Positions 41,262 to 49,575 of a DNA stretch of 64,000 nt are shown piece by piece. The notes under the pieces were generated by a model. The model searched no databases. It saw only the letters and a program-made list of their open reading frames with translations, and had not been told where the DNA came from. Every line of letters begins with the position of its first letter. Position 1 is the stretch's first letter. The stretch is from Xanthobacteraceae bacterium (lineage in GTDB: Bacteria; Pseudomonadota; Alphaproteobacteria; Rhizobiales; Xanthobacteraceae): NCBI GenBank assembly GCA_019746355.1, contig JAIESC010000013.1, forward strand, positions 1 to 64,000. The letters are read 5' to 3'. Both the position numbers and the translations under genes were made by a program.

Positions 41262-42233
41262 ATGAAATTCCATTCGCTGCGCGTCGCATTCGCAGTGGCG
41301 CTCGCCGCGCTGTTTGTGCCGCAGGCCCGCGCCCAGGCCCCGTATCCCAACCAAGGCGTCCGCTTCATCGTGCCCTATGCACCGGGCGGGCTGCCGGACA
41401 CCGTGGCGCGTATCGTCGCCCAGCATTTGCAAGAGCGGATCGGCCAGTCCGTCGTCGTCGAAAACCGCGCGGGTGGCGGCGCCGCTGCCGCGGTGAGCGC
41501 GCTCATGGGCGCGCCGGCCGATGGCTACACCTTTCTAGTTACCGACGGCGGCATTGTCTCGACCAATCCAGCGCTGTTCAAGCGGCTCACCTACAATCCG
41601 AAGGACATCATTCCGGTTGCGTTGCTCGGCCGCGCACCCATGTTTCTTGCTGCGCATCCGGACCTACCGGTGTCGACGTTGCGTGAGTTCATCGACTATG
41701 TGAAGGCACATCCGGGCGAGATCAATTACGGCTCATCTGGCGTCGGCAGCATCCATCATCTGTCGATGGAAGCACTGAAGGCGGCGCTGCATCTCAATAT
41801 GACGCACATTCCCTATCGCGGCACCGGCCAGTCAGTGCCGGCGCTGCTTGGCGGTCACGTCCAGGTGCTGTTCGCGGCCTATCCGTCGATTGCCGGCGCG
41901 GTCGAAGGCAAGAAGATCAAGCTGCTCGCCCAGAACGGCGAGGGGCGCTGGTTCCAGGCGCCGGACGTGCCTCCGGTGTCCGTCATCGTCGCCAATTTCG
42001 ATCTGGCAACCATCGTCGGGCTGTTCGCGCGCCCCGGCGTGCCGCAGTCGGTCATCGACAAGATCACCGCGGAGGCGGTCGCCGCGGCAAATTCGCAGGA
42101 GGCGGAGAAGCAACTCCGCGCGGCAGGCATCGAGCCTGCCGGCGACAACGCCGAGGCGCTCCGAAAGGCGCTGAAGCGCGAGATCGACAAGGTCAACGAA
42201 GTGGTGAAGAGCGCCGGCATCGAGCAACAATAA
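41262..42233 (+). CDS. Bug-family periplasmic binding protein
   Basis: A 323-residue extracytoplasmic receptor of the tripartite tricarboxylate transporter type. ATG 41262 has AGAGGA upstream. Signal peptide core AFAVALAALFVPQ, cleaved near ARAQAP. Bug blocks: VRFIVPYAPGGLPDTVAR, VVVENRAGGGAAA, GAPADGYTFLV, HIPYRGTGQSVPALLGGH. It is a clear paralogue of the protein at 22177, differing mainly in the ligand-contact stretches. No TctA/TctB partner is in the window. Possible operon partners downstream are only gene relics. Confidence 0.88.
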   Translation: MKFHSLRVAFAVALAALFVPQARAQAPYPNQGVRFIVPYAPGGLPDTVARIVAQHLQERIGQSVVVENRAGGGAAAAVSALMGAPADGYTFLVTDGGIVSTNPALFKRLTYNPKDIIPVALLGRAPMFLAAHPDLPVSTLREFIDYVKAHPGEINYGSSGVGSIHHLSMEALKAALHLNMTHIPYRGTGQSVPALLGGHVQVLFAAYPSIAGAVEGKKIKLLAQNGEGRWFQAPDVPPVSVIVANFDLATIVGLFARPGVPQSVIDKITAEAVAAANSQEAEKQLRAAGIEPAGDNAEALRKALKREIDKVNEVVKSAGIEQQ

Positions 42234-42250
42234 AGGAGGAAATATGAAGA

Positions 42251-42556
42251 GTGTGTACCGAGAACCTCATCCGTATTGATTGGCTGACGGAATCGCCTAA
42301 CGTCATTGGACGATGTTCGCACTATTCTGCTTCGTCCTGGCCGCATTGACCTTGCCAATCAAGTCCAAAAGCCGGCTTGAGGCAGAGAATGCGGTACTCC
42401 GACATCAACTGATTGTGTTGCAACGCAAGGTGCCGGGCCGGGTCTGGCTGACAAACACCGACCGCTGGTTCCTGGTCCAGCTTTTCAGGTGGTTTCCGTC
42501 AATCCTGTCGGTCGTCACGATTGTGAAGCCCGAGACGATCAGTTTTCGGTACACAC
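42251..42556 (+). mobile_element. Internally deleted insertion sequence with 15-bp terminal repeats
   Basis: The ends GTGTGTACCGAGAAC (42251-42265) and GTTTTCGGTACACAC (42542-42556) are inverted repeats matching at 14 of 15 positions. Inside, from 42313, is the N-terminus of a transposase: FALFCFVLAALTLPIKSKSR, then LEAENAVLRHQLIVLQRKV and LTNTDRWFLVQLFRWFPSIL, ending abruptly near 42538 at KPETI. This family of rve transposases is common in Bradyrhizobium, and the C-terminal relic at 23215 may be from a relative. At 306 bp the element has lost its catalytic domain. No target-site duplication is visible. Confidence 0.65.
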
Positions 42557-42841
42557 AACAAGCTCAGGGTGCTGAAACCGGTTCACGGGACCTCGGCCCA
42601 GGATCCGTAGTACCCGAAGCTCAAGTGACTTTTTGTCATCGTCGAACAGGCAAAAGGCGTCATGCGCTATAGCTGAACCACTTCCGGGATCAGTGCTTTG
42701 CCGCACGGGCATCCAGTAGTGGACATCGCTTGCGAAGCAGCCCAGCCAATCGTCAAATCGATTGTCCTCAAGCATTCGAGCTTCGTCATAGAGGAACGCT
42801 TCGATCTCTTGCTGGAGAGCGGTTGAAATACCGGCTGTCAT
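42557..42841 (-). pseudogene. Truncated Rieske dioxygenase beta subunit
   Basis: From ATG 42841 on the minus strand the frame reads TALQQEIEAFLYDEARMLED, NRFDDWLGCFASDVHYWMPV and DDDKKSLELRVLRI, the N-terminal half of a ring-hydroxylating dioxygenase small subunit. It then runs into the IS terminal repeat at 42556 and stops. The C-terminal half and the alpha gene are missing. It appears to have been cut by the IS-associated rearrangement. Confidence 0.75.
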
Positions 42842-42862
42842 GGATGAGCGTCTTCCATAAAT

Positions 42863-43207
42863 GTGGTCGCGCTGGACAATCGCGGCAATCTCGAAAGCAG
42901 CGTCTGGGATGATGCGATGACCCGAAGCGCACGCCAACGCGGCATTGCGGGCACCGTGATCGACGGCACCTGCCGCGGCGGGATGCACTTGGGCGCATAT
43001 CCGCTGTTTGCGCTTGGCACGCACAGCCGCAACGGCAAGGATCGGGTCCGCGTCGAGGCCTATAACCTGCCGGTTGTCATCGGCGGCGTGCGGGTCGAAT
43101 GCGACGACATCCTGTTGGGTGACGAAGATGGCTTGGTGGTGATTCCGCGCGATCACCTGGCGCCGGTGCTGGCGGCGGCACGCGAGATCGCCGCGGCAGA
43201 GCGGTAA
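42863..43207 (+). pseudogene. N-terminally truncated RraA-family aldolase-like gene
   Basis: About 115 residues: DNRGNLESSVWDDAMTRSAR, QRGIAGTVIDGTCRGG, GKDRVRVEAYNLPVVIGGVR and DEDGLVVIPRDHLAPVL. This is the C-terminal two-thirds of an RraA/4-hydroxy-4-methyl-2-oxoglutarate aldolase family protein (normally ~210 residues); the usual DGACRD acid appears as DGTCRG. In protocatechuate 4,5-cleavage pathways this aldolase splits the final intermediate. It abuts the beta-subunit relic head to head with no promoter between, so it is probably non-functional. Confidence 0.7.
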
Positions 43208-43238
43208 GCGTTGCAGCCGAGTAGCGGTGGCTTGGGGT

Positions 43239-43282
43239 CAATGTTAGATAAAACTGTCATGGTTCTAAGCCAATGCTAGATA
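43239..43282. repeat. Imperfect 12-bp direct repeat upstream of Bug-like gene
   Basis: CAATGTTAGATA at 43239-43250 and CAATGCTAGATA at 43271-43282 differ at one base, with starts 32 bp apart (three helical turns). They precede the binding-protein gene and could be regulator half sites. The second copy overlaps the upstream ATG at 43273, which argues for the internal start at 43366. Confidence 0.4.
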
Positions 43283-43365
43283 TCACGCCACAAATCGCAG
43301 AATCAGACCCCGCAGTAGTAAATCGGATCGACACGACCGAACACTTCTCCAGGACCACCGGCATC

Positions 43366-44370
43366 ATGTTCGCTGCTCTACTGGCGACGGCTACAATCCT
43401 GCTTTCGCCGGGCTGCGTGCGTGCCCAGGATGCCGCGGCCTTCTACCGTGGCAAGACCATTTCGGTGACCGCCGGTTTTGCCCCCGGAGGTGGGGCCGAC
43501 ACCTATGCAAGACTGGTCGCGCGCCATCTTGGCAGGTATGTCGCAGGCAATCCCAACATCCTGGTGCGGAACATGCAGGGCGCCGGCAGCGTCATCGCCG
43601 CGAACCATATCTACAACGTTGCCGCGGCGGATGGCACCGAGCTCGGCCTCTTCGCCGGAAACATCGTCGTCGACCCGATCATTGGTGGCACGCAACAACG
43701 CTACGACGCCCGCAAGTTCAACTGGATCGGGGCGCCGACCACCGAAACGACCGTTTGCGTCTCGTCGCTGAAATCGCCGTTCAAGACCATCGACGATGCA
43801 ATCAAGCGGGAGATGGTCCTCGGCGCGTCAGGAACGTCGACGCTCGACTTTCCGCTTCTTATGAATGGCGTGGTCGGCACGAAGTTCAAGCTCATCAAAG
43901 GCTATGGTGGCAGCGCCGCGTTGCGGCTCGCGCTTGAACGCGGCGAGATCGAAGGCTTCTGCGGTGTTGGTTATTATTCGCTCAAGACGGCGGGGCTTAG
44001 CACCGACAATGTCAACTTCCTGGCCCAGGTCGGCCCCGCGCGGAATCCCGAGATGCCGAATGTGCCGTTCGTCGGAGACTATACGAAGTCGGAGGCCGAT
44101 CGGCAGCTCTTCCGGCTTGTGTTCGGCTGGCTTGCATTCGAGCGGCCGATCGCGACACCGCCCGGCGTCCCCGCTGAACGGGTGCAGGCGCTACGCGCGG
44201 GCTTCGACGCGGCGATGACGGATCCCGCGCTGCTGGCAGACGCAGCCAAGGTCAGTCTCCGCATCGATCCGCTTGGCGGCGCCGCCATCGCCGCATTCAT
44301 CGAAGACGTTTCGCGCACGCCCGCGGAGGTGGCAGCGAGGGCGGCCACGATCCTTGGCCGTGCAAAGTAG
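43366..44370 (+). CDS. Bug/TctC-like periplasmic binding protein
   Basis: A 334-residue receptor from ATG 43366 (the frame is open to an ATG at 43273, but the signal peptide MFAALLATATILLSPGCVRA starts here). The mature protein has AAFYRGKTISVTAGFAPGGG, ADTYARLVARHLGRYVAGNP and NMQGAGSVIAANHIYNVAA, a divergent Bug pattern often found beside aromatic catabolism genes. It is 12 bp before the FAD monooxygenase gene, so import and first hydroxylation may be coupled. No membrane partners are present. Confidence 0.82.
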   Translation: MFAALLATATILLSPGCVRAQDAAAFYRGKTISVTAGFAPGGGADTYARLVARHLGRYVAGNPNILVRNMQGAGSVIAANHIYNVAAADGTELGLFAGNIVVDPIIGGTQQRYDARKFNWIGAPTTETTVCVSSLKSPFKTIDDAIKREMVLGASGTSTLDFPLLMNGVVGTKFKLIKGYGGSAALRLALERGEIEGFCGVGYYSLKTAGLSTDNVNFLAQVGPARNPEMPNVPFVGDYTKSEADRQLFRLVFGWLAFERPIATPPGVPAERVQALRAGFDAAMTDPALLADAAKVSLRIDPLGGAAIAAFIEDVSRTPAEVAARAATILGRAK

Positions 44371-44382
44371 AAGACTGCCGCG

Positions 44383-45537
44383 ATGACGCTACGCGTTGTG
44401 ATCATTGGGGCCGGGATCGGCGGCTTGGCCGCTGCCCATGCGCTGCGGCTGCACGGGATCGAAGTCGATCTATATGAGAGGGCCTCCGAGCTCGGCGAGG
44501 TGGGCGCGGGTCTGCAGATCGGTCCGAATGCGTTCAAGGTGCTGCGCGCGCTCGGACTCGAAGACCCACTGCGCCGTATCGCAGTCGAGCCGGCGGCGCG
44601 GATTGCGCTGAACTGGAACGACGCCAGCGAACGTAGCAGGATTCAGCTGCGCGGCGTCGCGCTCGCGCGCTTTGGCGCTCCGTTCGTCACGGTGCATCGC
44701 GCCGACCTTCACCGCGTGCTTCGGCAGGATCTCGATCCGCGCATGATTCATCTGGGCTGCGGCTGCACGCGTGTCGAAACCATCAGGGACGGAGCGGTTG
44801 CCCATTTTGCCGACGGTTCCAGCGTCGAGGCCGACATCGTTGTCGGCGCGGACGGCATCCGCTCGGTCGTGCGCGAACAGCTGATCGGTCCGGATGCGCC
44901 GCGCTTCACCAACTTCGTGTGCTGGCGCTGCATCGTGCCGATAGAGCTGATGCCGGAGCGGGTCGGTCCCGGCGGCGCGGTGAATCTGGCACGGGGAGAC
45001 CACATCTCGTTCTACGGCCCGCCGGGGCAGGTCATCTGCTATCCGATCGGCGACGGCTCGGTGCTCAATATCTTTGCCGGTCGGACGTCATCGAGTTGGG
45101 TCGAAGAGTCCTGGACGCTGCCGAGTTCGCCGGCCGAGATGCTTCAGACGTATGCCGGCTGGAACGAGGCGCTGCTCGGCATGTTGAGTAAGGTCGAGCA
45201 CTGCTTCAAATGGGGCATCTTCGACCGCGAGCCCACGGAAGTCTGGACGAAGGGGCGGATTACGTTGCTCGGTGATGCGGCGCATCCGACCATGCCGAAC
45301 CTGGCGCAAGGGGCCAACATGGCGATCGAGGACGGCATCGTCCTGGCACGCAATCTGACGCGACATCCTGGGGACATTGATGCAGCGCTTGAGGGCTATG
45401 CGGCCGAGCGCAAGCCGCGAACCCGCGACGTCACGCTGAAGTCGCGCGAGAACTTTGATCTGACACGCCGATGGCCGCCGGCGCCACCAATGTCGCGGGA
45501 CTGGATCTATGATTTCGATGCGAGCAGGCAACCCTAG
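44383..45537 (+). CDS. FAD-dependent monooxygenase, salicylate hydroxylase-like
   Basis: A 384-residue class A flavoprotein hydroxylase. The FAD Rossmann motif is VVIIGAGIGGLAAAHALR, the DG motif is VVGADGIRSVVR, and the second FAD motif is LLGDAAHPTMPNLAQGANMA followed by IEDG. The block ELGEVGAGLQIGPNAFKVL is typical of NahG/3-hydroxybenzoate 6-hydroxylase/6-hydroxynicotinate 3-monooxygenase relatives. It uses NAD(P)H and O2 to hydroxylate, or decarboxylate and hydroxylate, an aromatic acid. The exact substrate is not determinable. Confidence 0.87.
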   Translation: MTLRVVIIGAGIGGLAAAHALRLHGIEVDLYERASELGEVGAGLQIGPNAFKVLRALGLEDPLRRIAVEPAARIALNWNDASERSRIQLRGVALARFGAPFVTVHRADLHRVLRQDLDPRMIHLGCGCTRVETIRDGAVAHFADGSSVEADIVVGADGIRSVVREQLIGPDAPRFTNFVCWRCIVPIELMPERVGPGGAVNLARGDHISFYGPPGQVICYPIGDGSVLNIFAGRTSSSWVEESWTLPSSPAEMLQTYAGWNEALLGMLSKVEHCFKWGIFDREPTEVWTKGRITLLGDAAHPTMPNLAQGANMAIEDGIVLARNLTRHPGDIDAALEGYAAERKPRTRDVTLKSRENFDLTRRWPPAPPMSRDWIYDFDASRQP

Positions 45538-45955
45538 CTTCGGGGAACCCTCCTTTTACTCAATCCCGTCTCGCATCTGTGAATCCGGGGCCAGGCGGAG
45601 GTCGACTCGCCGCCTTCGATGATCCGCTCAATTGGCCTGTCCGCTAGCGCAGATATCGAGACATCGGCCTTCGCTTACCTCGTCGGCACGGGCGGGTCGC
45701 TGCGGCACCGTGAGCTTTCTCGGCAATTCTTACGGGAACGGTGGTCTGCGTGTGCGGTGGCAAATGGCCGGGAACTGAATTCGACGCTGGCTTATGGGAA
45801 CGAACTTCAATGATATCAATGGTTCCCACCAGACTACGAATCTAGGGGCGTACCCCCACAGTTATCCCACAGAATGACCGTGAACGAACGTGGTCCAACG
45901 TCGTCGATCATGCGCGAATATCATCGGTTTTGCTGGGATTTCTCGGAAGACCTTA
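45538..45955. other. Non-coding region before tRNA fragment
   Basis: About 420 bp without a convincing gene; the small frame at 45619-45813 has no family pattern. The stretch ends at the tRNA 3' half, as expected for the edge of an inserted segment. Confidence 0.4.
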
Positions 45956-46003
45956 CCGCTCATAACGGTCTGGTTGCAGGTTCGAGTCCTGCCGGGCCCA
46001 CCA
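45956..46003 (+). repeat. tRNA(CAU) 3'-half, copy A (candidate attachment site)
   Basis: 48 bp running from the anticodon stem through CCA: CCG stem, loop CTCATAA with anticodon CAU, stem CGG, variable region, T-arm GCAGG-TTCGAGT-CCTGC, and CGGGCCC-ACCA. The 5' half of the tRNA (acceptor, D-arm) is absent upstream. A second copy at 54480-54527 differs at one base. Such 3' tRNA halves are produced when integrative elements recombine into a tRNA gene. The anticodon fits Ile2 or elongator Met. Confidence 0.75.
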
Positions 46004-46199
46004 TATTTTCCTTACGCTTGTTGCGATTTCCCGCATGAAGCGGAAATCCCGACCACGGAACGCTCTGGCGGCCTGTCTTCCCCCCGATCGGGTTTGCGGC
46101 TTCGCGCAGGTGATCAGGATGATGATGGAGTTCTCTCGAGCTGAAGGAGTGCAACTTTTGTCGGCACGCGTGCGGTGCAAAATTGCATTCAGGATCTGC

Positions 46200-47132
46200 T
46201 CAGGCCGCTTGGGCTCGCAATCGCGCCCGCCAAGCACCGCTTTCGACCATGGACTGGATCACTTCCGCGAGAGCGGTCGCGATGACCTCGCTCGACCGTG
46301 CGTTGATGGTGCGCTGGGACACGACGACTGACAGCCGCCACGACGGCGTTGGGTCCACGATAGGCACCGCATTCATCTCGCCGCGCGCGATCTCGTCGGC
46401 GAAGGCGAAATGCGGCATGATCGTCATGTAGCCGGAGCGCACAAGCTGGCTGATCGCGGTCAGCGAGTCGCTGTCGATCACGACATTCGGCGTGACACCC
46501 TCGCGCACCGCGATGCGGTCGATCACGTTGCGGAGAACGTGATGACTGCCTGGCAATACGATCCGGAGATTCTCCAGCTCCAAAAACCGTATGCTCGTGC
46601 GTTTGCCGATCGGATCGTTGCTTGCGGCGATCAACATGAAGTCTTCGACCATCATCTCGGTCCAGGCCACATTCGGGAACGCCTTGTGGTCGTAGAGCAG
46701 GGCGACGTCGAGCCGGCCCAACTGCACCCATTCGTCGAGGGTGCCGGTCATCGCCTCGATGATATGGAGGGAGATATTCGGAAAGCGCTTCGCCACCGTT
46801 TCGATCAACTGCGCCGACATGCCGCGGCAGGCCGAGGTCGGCAGCCCGACCGATACTTTCCCGATCGGACTCTTCGCTTGGCTTGAGACGATCTCCTTCG
46901 CGCGCTCAATGTCCTTCAGAATGGTGCGTACATGGTCGCAGAACAGGCGTCCGAGGTCGGTGAGTGTCACGCCGCGGGCATGACGGTGCAGCAATTCCAC
47001 GCCGAGCTCTGTTTCGAGATGCTTGATCTGCAGGCTGAGTGCGGGTTGCGAGGTCCGCATGATCTCGGCCGCGCGTGACAGGCTGCCGCAATCGGAAATG
47101 TGTACCAGCGATCGTAGCTGCCTTAGATCCAT
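46200..47132 (-). CDS. LysR-family transcriptional regulator
   Basis: A 310-residue LysR regulator starting at ATG 47132 (MDLRQLRSLVHISDCGSLSR); the frame is open to 47183. The HTH is SRAAEIMRTSQPALSLQIKH, then LETELGVELLHRHARGVTLT. The co-inducer domain follows, with GKVSVGLPTSACRGMSAQL and RLDVALLYDH. It diverges from the LIV-type operon that starts at 47424 and is its likely activator; the 292-bp intergenic region should hold the operator. Confidence 0.92.
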   Translation of the reverse strand: MDLRQLRSLVHISDCGSLSRAAEIMRTSQPALSLQIKHLETELGVELLHRHARGVTLTDLGRLFCDHVRTILKDIERAKEIVSSQAKSPIGKVSVGLPTSACRGMSAQLIETVAKRFPNISLHIIEAMTGTLDEWVQLGRLDVALLYDHKAFPNVAWTEMMVEDFMLIAASNDPIGKRTSIRFLELENLRIVLPGSHHVLRNVIDRIAVREGVTPNVVIDSDSLTAISQLVRSGYMTIMPHFAFADEIARGEMNAVPIVDPTPSWRLSVVVSQRTINARSSEVIATALAEVIQSMVESGAWRARLRAQAA

Positions 47133-47423
47133 CAATGCGCTGCCTTGGGCTGTTTTGCCTGTTGACCAATTAAACAGCAGCAATAGCTGTACTGCAATTC
47201 GTTCTCGATCTGCCTTCCGCTGCCAGAAGATTGTGCATTTACAGGTTTTTAATTGGGCGATCGAACGGCCTGAAAGCTTATGGCTGCGGGCTATATGATT
47301 TTTCTATACGTCCGATTAAAAATTTGTCTTTGTGGCGTTGGTGAATTTGCTCCGTAATTGGCGTGCCGGGTCTCGGCGGCCTTCGTGGTCGCGGCGGTGT
47401 GCAACGAACGGAGAGCTGCCCAG

Positions 47424-48617
47424 ATGTCGCAACGCTTCGCTAGCCTCATTCCCTTGATCGCTTTGACGGTGGCCATGCTGATCGCGGTCCCGGCGCTGGC
47501 GCAGCAGGAGCCCTGCATCGGAAACAGCGGACCTCTCACCGGTTCCGCGGCATTCGGCGGTGCGGCGGTCAAGTACGGCGCGGAAATCGCGATTGATGAA
47601 ATCAACGAGAAGGGTGGCGTGCTCGGCAAAAAGCTGCGCTTCGTTCAATACGACGATGCCGGCGCTCCACCGCGCGGCGTCGACAACACGCGCCGCATCG
47701 CGCTGGCCGACAAATGCATCGCGATCTTCGGCGGCTATCACTCGACGGTGGGGCTGGCCCAGGTCGATCCGATCCAGGAAATCGGCATCCCCTATATCGG
47801 CACCATTGCCGCGAACACCAAGATTATCGAGCATGGCAAGACACCGAGCTCGATGTTCCGTGTGTCGGCCAAGGACAAATGGGTCGCGCACTTCCTCGTC
47901 GAGCAGGCGATGAAGTCCACGAAGAACGGCAAGATTGCGTTCATTTACGAGAACACTGGCTGGGGCAACGGCGCGGTGCCGGATGTGAAGGCGGCGCTGC
48001 AGGCCAAGGGCAAGGACCTTGTCGCGGCCGAGACCTATAACTGGAACGATCAGGATATGTCCGCGCAGGCGATCCGCATTCGTGACGCGGGCGCCGACAC
48101 GCTGCTGATCTGGGGCCTTGACCGTGAGGGCAACCAGATCCTGCGCAGTTTCGACAAGATCGGCTACAAGCCGACCATGATCGCCGCTTGGGGCCTCGCC
48201 GGAAATCTCGGCGAACTGGCTGGCCCGCTCGCGAACGGCGTGCGCGTGATGCAGACCTTCACCTGGATGGGCGAAATGGACGCCAGGACCAAGGTGATCT
48301 GGGACAAGATCCAGAAGAAATACGGCCTGAAGGGTCCTTCCGACCTCAAGATGGGCTCCGGCACCGCCAACGCCTATGACGCGGTCTACATTCTCGCTAA
48401 GGCGATCGAGAAGGCCGGCTCCTACGACTGGGCCAAGGTGCGGGAGGCTCTTTATAAGGTCGAGCACGAAGGACTGGTTGCGATTTACAAGCCGGCCTTC
48501 GATCTCTCCAATCCCGAACGGCAGGACGCAATCCTTCCGCAGTTCTACAAGCTGACGGCCTGGCACGACGGCAAGCTGCTGCCGATCGCGCAAACGCCTT
48601 ACGGCGTAAGCCGGTAA
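47424..48617 (+). CDS. LIV-type periplasmic binding protein
   Basis: A 397-residue Peripla_BP_6 receptor (ATG 47424 with GGAGAG upstream). Signal peptide core LIPLIALTVAMLIAVPA, cleavage near ALAQQE. The mature part has GNSGPLTGSAAFGGAAVKYG, AEIAIDEINEKGGVLGKKL and RFVQYDDAGAPPRGVDNTRR. It feeds the LivH and LivM-LivG fusion proteins downstream. With a cyclase-family hydrolase and an amidase in the same operon, an amide or heterocyclic ligand is plausible. A strong hairpin follows the gene. Confidence 0.92.
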   Translation: MSQRFASLIPLIALTVAMLIAVPALAQQEPCIGNSGPLTGSAAFGGAAVKYGAEIAIDEINEKGGVLGKKLRFVQYDDAGAPPRGVDNTRRIALADKCIAIFGGYHSTVGLAQVDPIQEIGIPYIGTIAANTKIIEHGKTPSSMFRVSAKDKWVAHFLVEQAMKSTKNGKIAFIYENTGWGNGAVPDVKAALQAKGKDLVAAETYNWNDQDMSAQAIRIRDAGADTLLIWGLDREGNQILRSFDKIGYKPTMIAAWGLAGNLGELAGPLANGVRVMQTFTWMGEMDARTKVIWDKIQKKYGLKGPSDLKMGSGTANAYDAVYILAKAIEKAGSYDWAKVREALYKVEHEGLVAIYKPAFDLSNPERQDAILPQFYKLTAWHDGKLLPIAQTPYGVSR

Positions 48618-48628
48618 ATGACAAAGAC

Positions 48629-48651
48629 GGCGGACGCTCGCTGCGTCCGCC
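48629..48651 (+). terminator. GC-rich hairpin between binding protein and permease genes
   Basis: GGCGGACGC-TCGCT-GCGTCCGCC, a perfect 9-bp stem with a 5-nt loop 12 bp after the binding protein stop. No T-run follows, so it is more likely a partial attenuator or mRNA-stabilising structure that raises binding protein over permease levels than a full terminator. Confidence 0.6.
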
Positions 48652-48699
48652 GAATCTTCGTCGCTTAGTCCTTCGTCGATTTCCCCTTCGAAAGCAGTG

Positions 48700-49575
48700 A
48701 TGCAAACTGCCCTTCAGTATGTGTTTTCCGGACTCGCGATTGGCGGCATCTACGCGCTGGTCGCGCTCGGCTTTCACATCATGTGGTCGGCCGCCAAGGC
48801 GGTGAATTTCGCGCACGGCGATACGCTCATGCTCGGCGCTGTGCTGACCATCATGGGTATGGATGCCGGTTTGCCCTTCGCCCTAGCCGCGTTCGTCTCG
48901 ATCGCGGTGGCATGTGTGTTCGGCATTCTGCTTGAACGCTTCGCGGTGCGGCCGTTCGCAAAGTCTGCGGCCTCGATCGGCTGGATGCTGACGACCATAG
49001 CAGTCGGGATCATGCTCGAGGCGCTGGTCACGATGCAGTTTGGCGGCTTCTCGCGGCCGCTGCCGTCGCCCGGCGTGGCGCAGGCCATTCACGTCTTCGG
49101 GGCGGGGGTCTATCCGCAGGAATTGCTGATCCCGGTCTTTGCGATCGTGGTCATGTTCGGCTTCGGCTGGATGCAGAAGAAGACCCTGATCGGCCGCGCC
49201 ATGCAGGCGGTTGCCTTTGATCGCAACGCTGCCGCGCTGATGGGCATCAATGTCAACGCGATGTTTGCGTTCTCCTTTGCGCTGGCCGCTGCACTCGGTG
49301 CTGCGGCGGGCGTCCTGGTCGCGCCAGTGACGCAGGCATCCGCCACGATGGGGCTCATCCTCGGCCTCAAGGGCTTTGCGGTTGCGATCATTGGCGGCAT
49401 CACCAGCGCGCCAGGCGTGGTTATCGCGGGGTTGGCCTTCGGAATCGTTGAAAAATTCGTCGAGGGCTACATCTCGACCGCCGCTCGCGAGATCGTCGGC
49501 TTCAGCCTCACCATTGTCGTCCTGCTCATCTTTCCGCAGGGGCTGTTCGGCAAGCGCGAGGTCTTCAAGGTATGA
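48700..49575 (+). CDS. livH: LIV-type ABC transporter permease LivH
   Basis: A 291-residue permease (ATG 48700; a GTG at 48697 is directly before it). The start MQTALQYVFSGLAIGGIYAL followed by VALGFHIMWSAAKAVNFAHG is the LivH signature. TLIGRAMQAVAFDRNAAALM is the ATPase-contact loop. It overlaps the downstream fusion gene by 4 bp (ATGA) and pairs with its LivM part. Confidence 0.92.
   Translation: MQTALQYVFSGLAIGGIYALVALGFHIMWSAAKAVNFAHGDTLMLGAVLTIMGMDAGLPFALAAFVSIAVACVFGILLERFAVRPFAKSAASIGWMLTTIAVGIMLEALVTMQFGGFSRPLPSPGVAQAIHVFGAGVYPQELLIPVFAIVVMFGFGWMQKKTLIGRAMQAVAFDRNAAALMGINVNAMFAFSFALAAALGAAAGVLVAPVTQASATMGLILGLKGFAVAIIGGITSAPGVVIAGLAFGIVEKFVEGYISTAAREIVGFSLTIVVLLIFPQGLFGKREVFKV

Noticed and set aside
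42245..42286. 11-codon frame behind a strong AGGAGG after the Bug gene
   Set aside because: It crosses the IS terminal repeat and stops at once; more likely the ribosome site of a gene removed by the IS-linked deletion than a leader peptide.
45953..46237. Minus-strand frame containing ARQDSNLQPDRYER
   Set aside because: This is a translation of the tRNA 3' half, a well-known artefact in annotation; not a gene.
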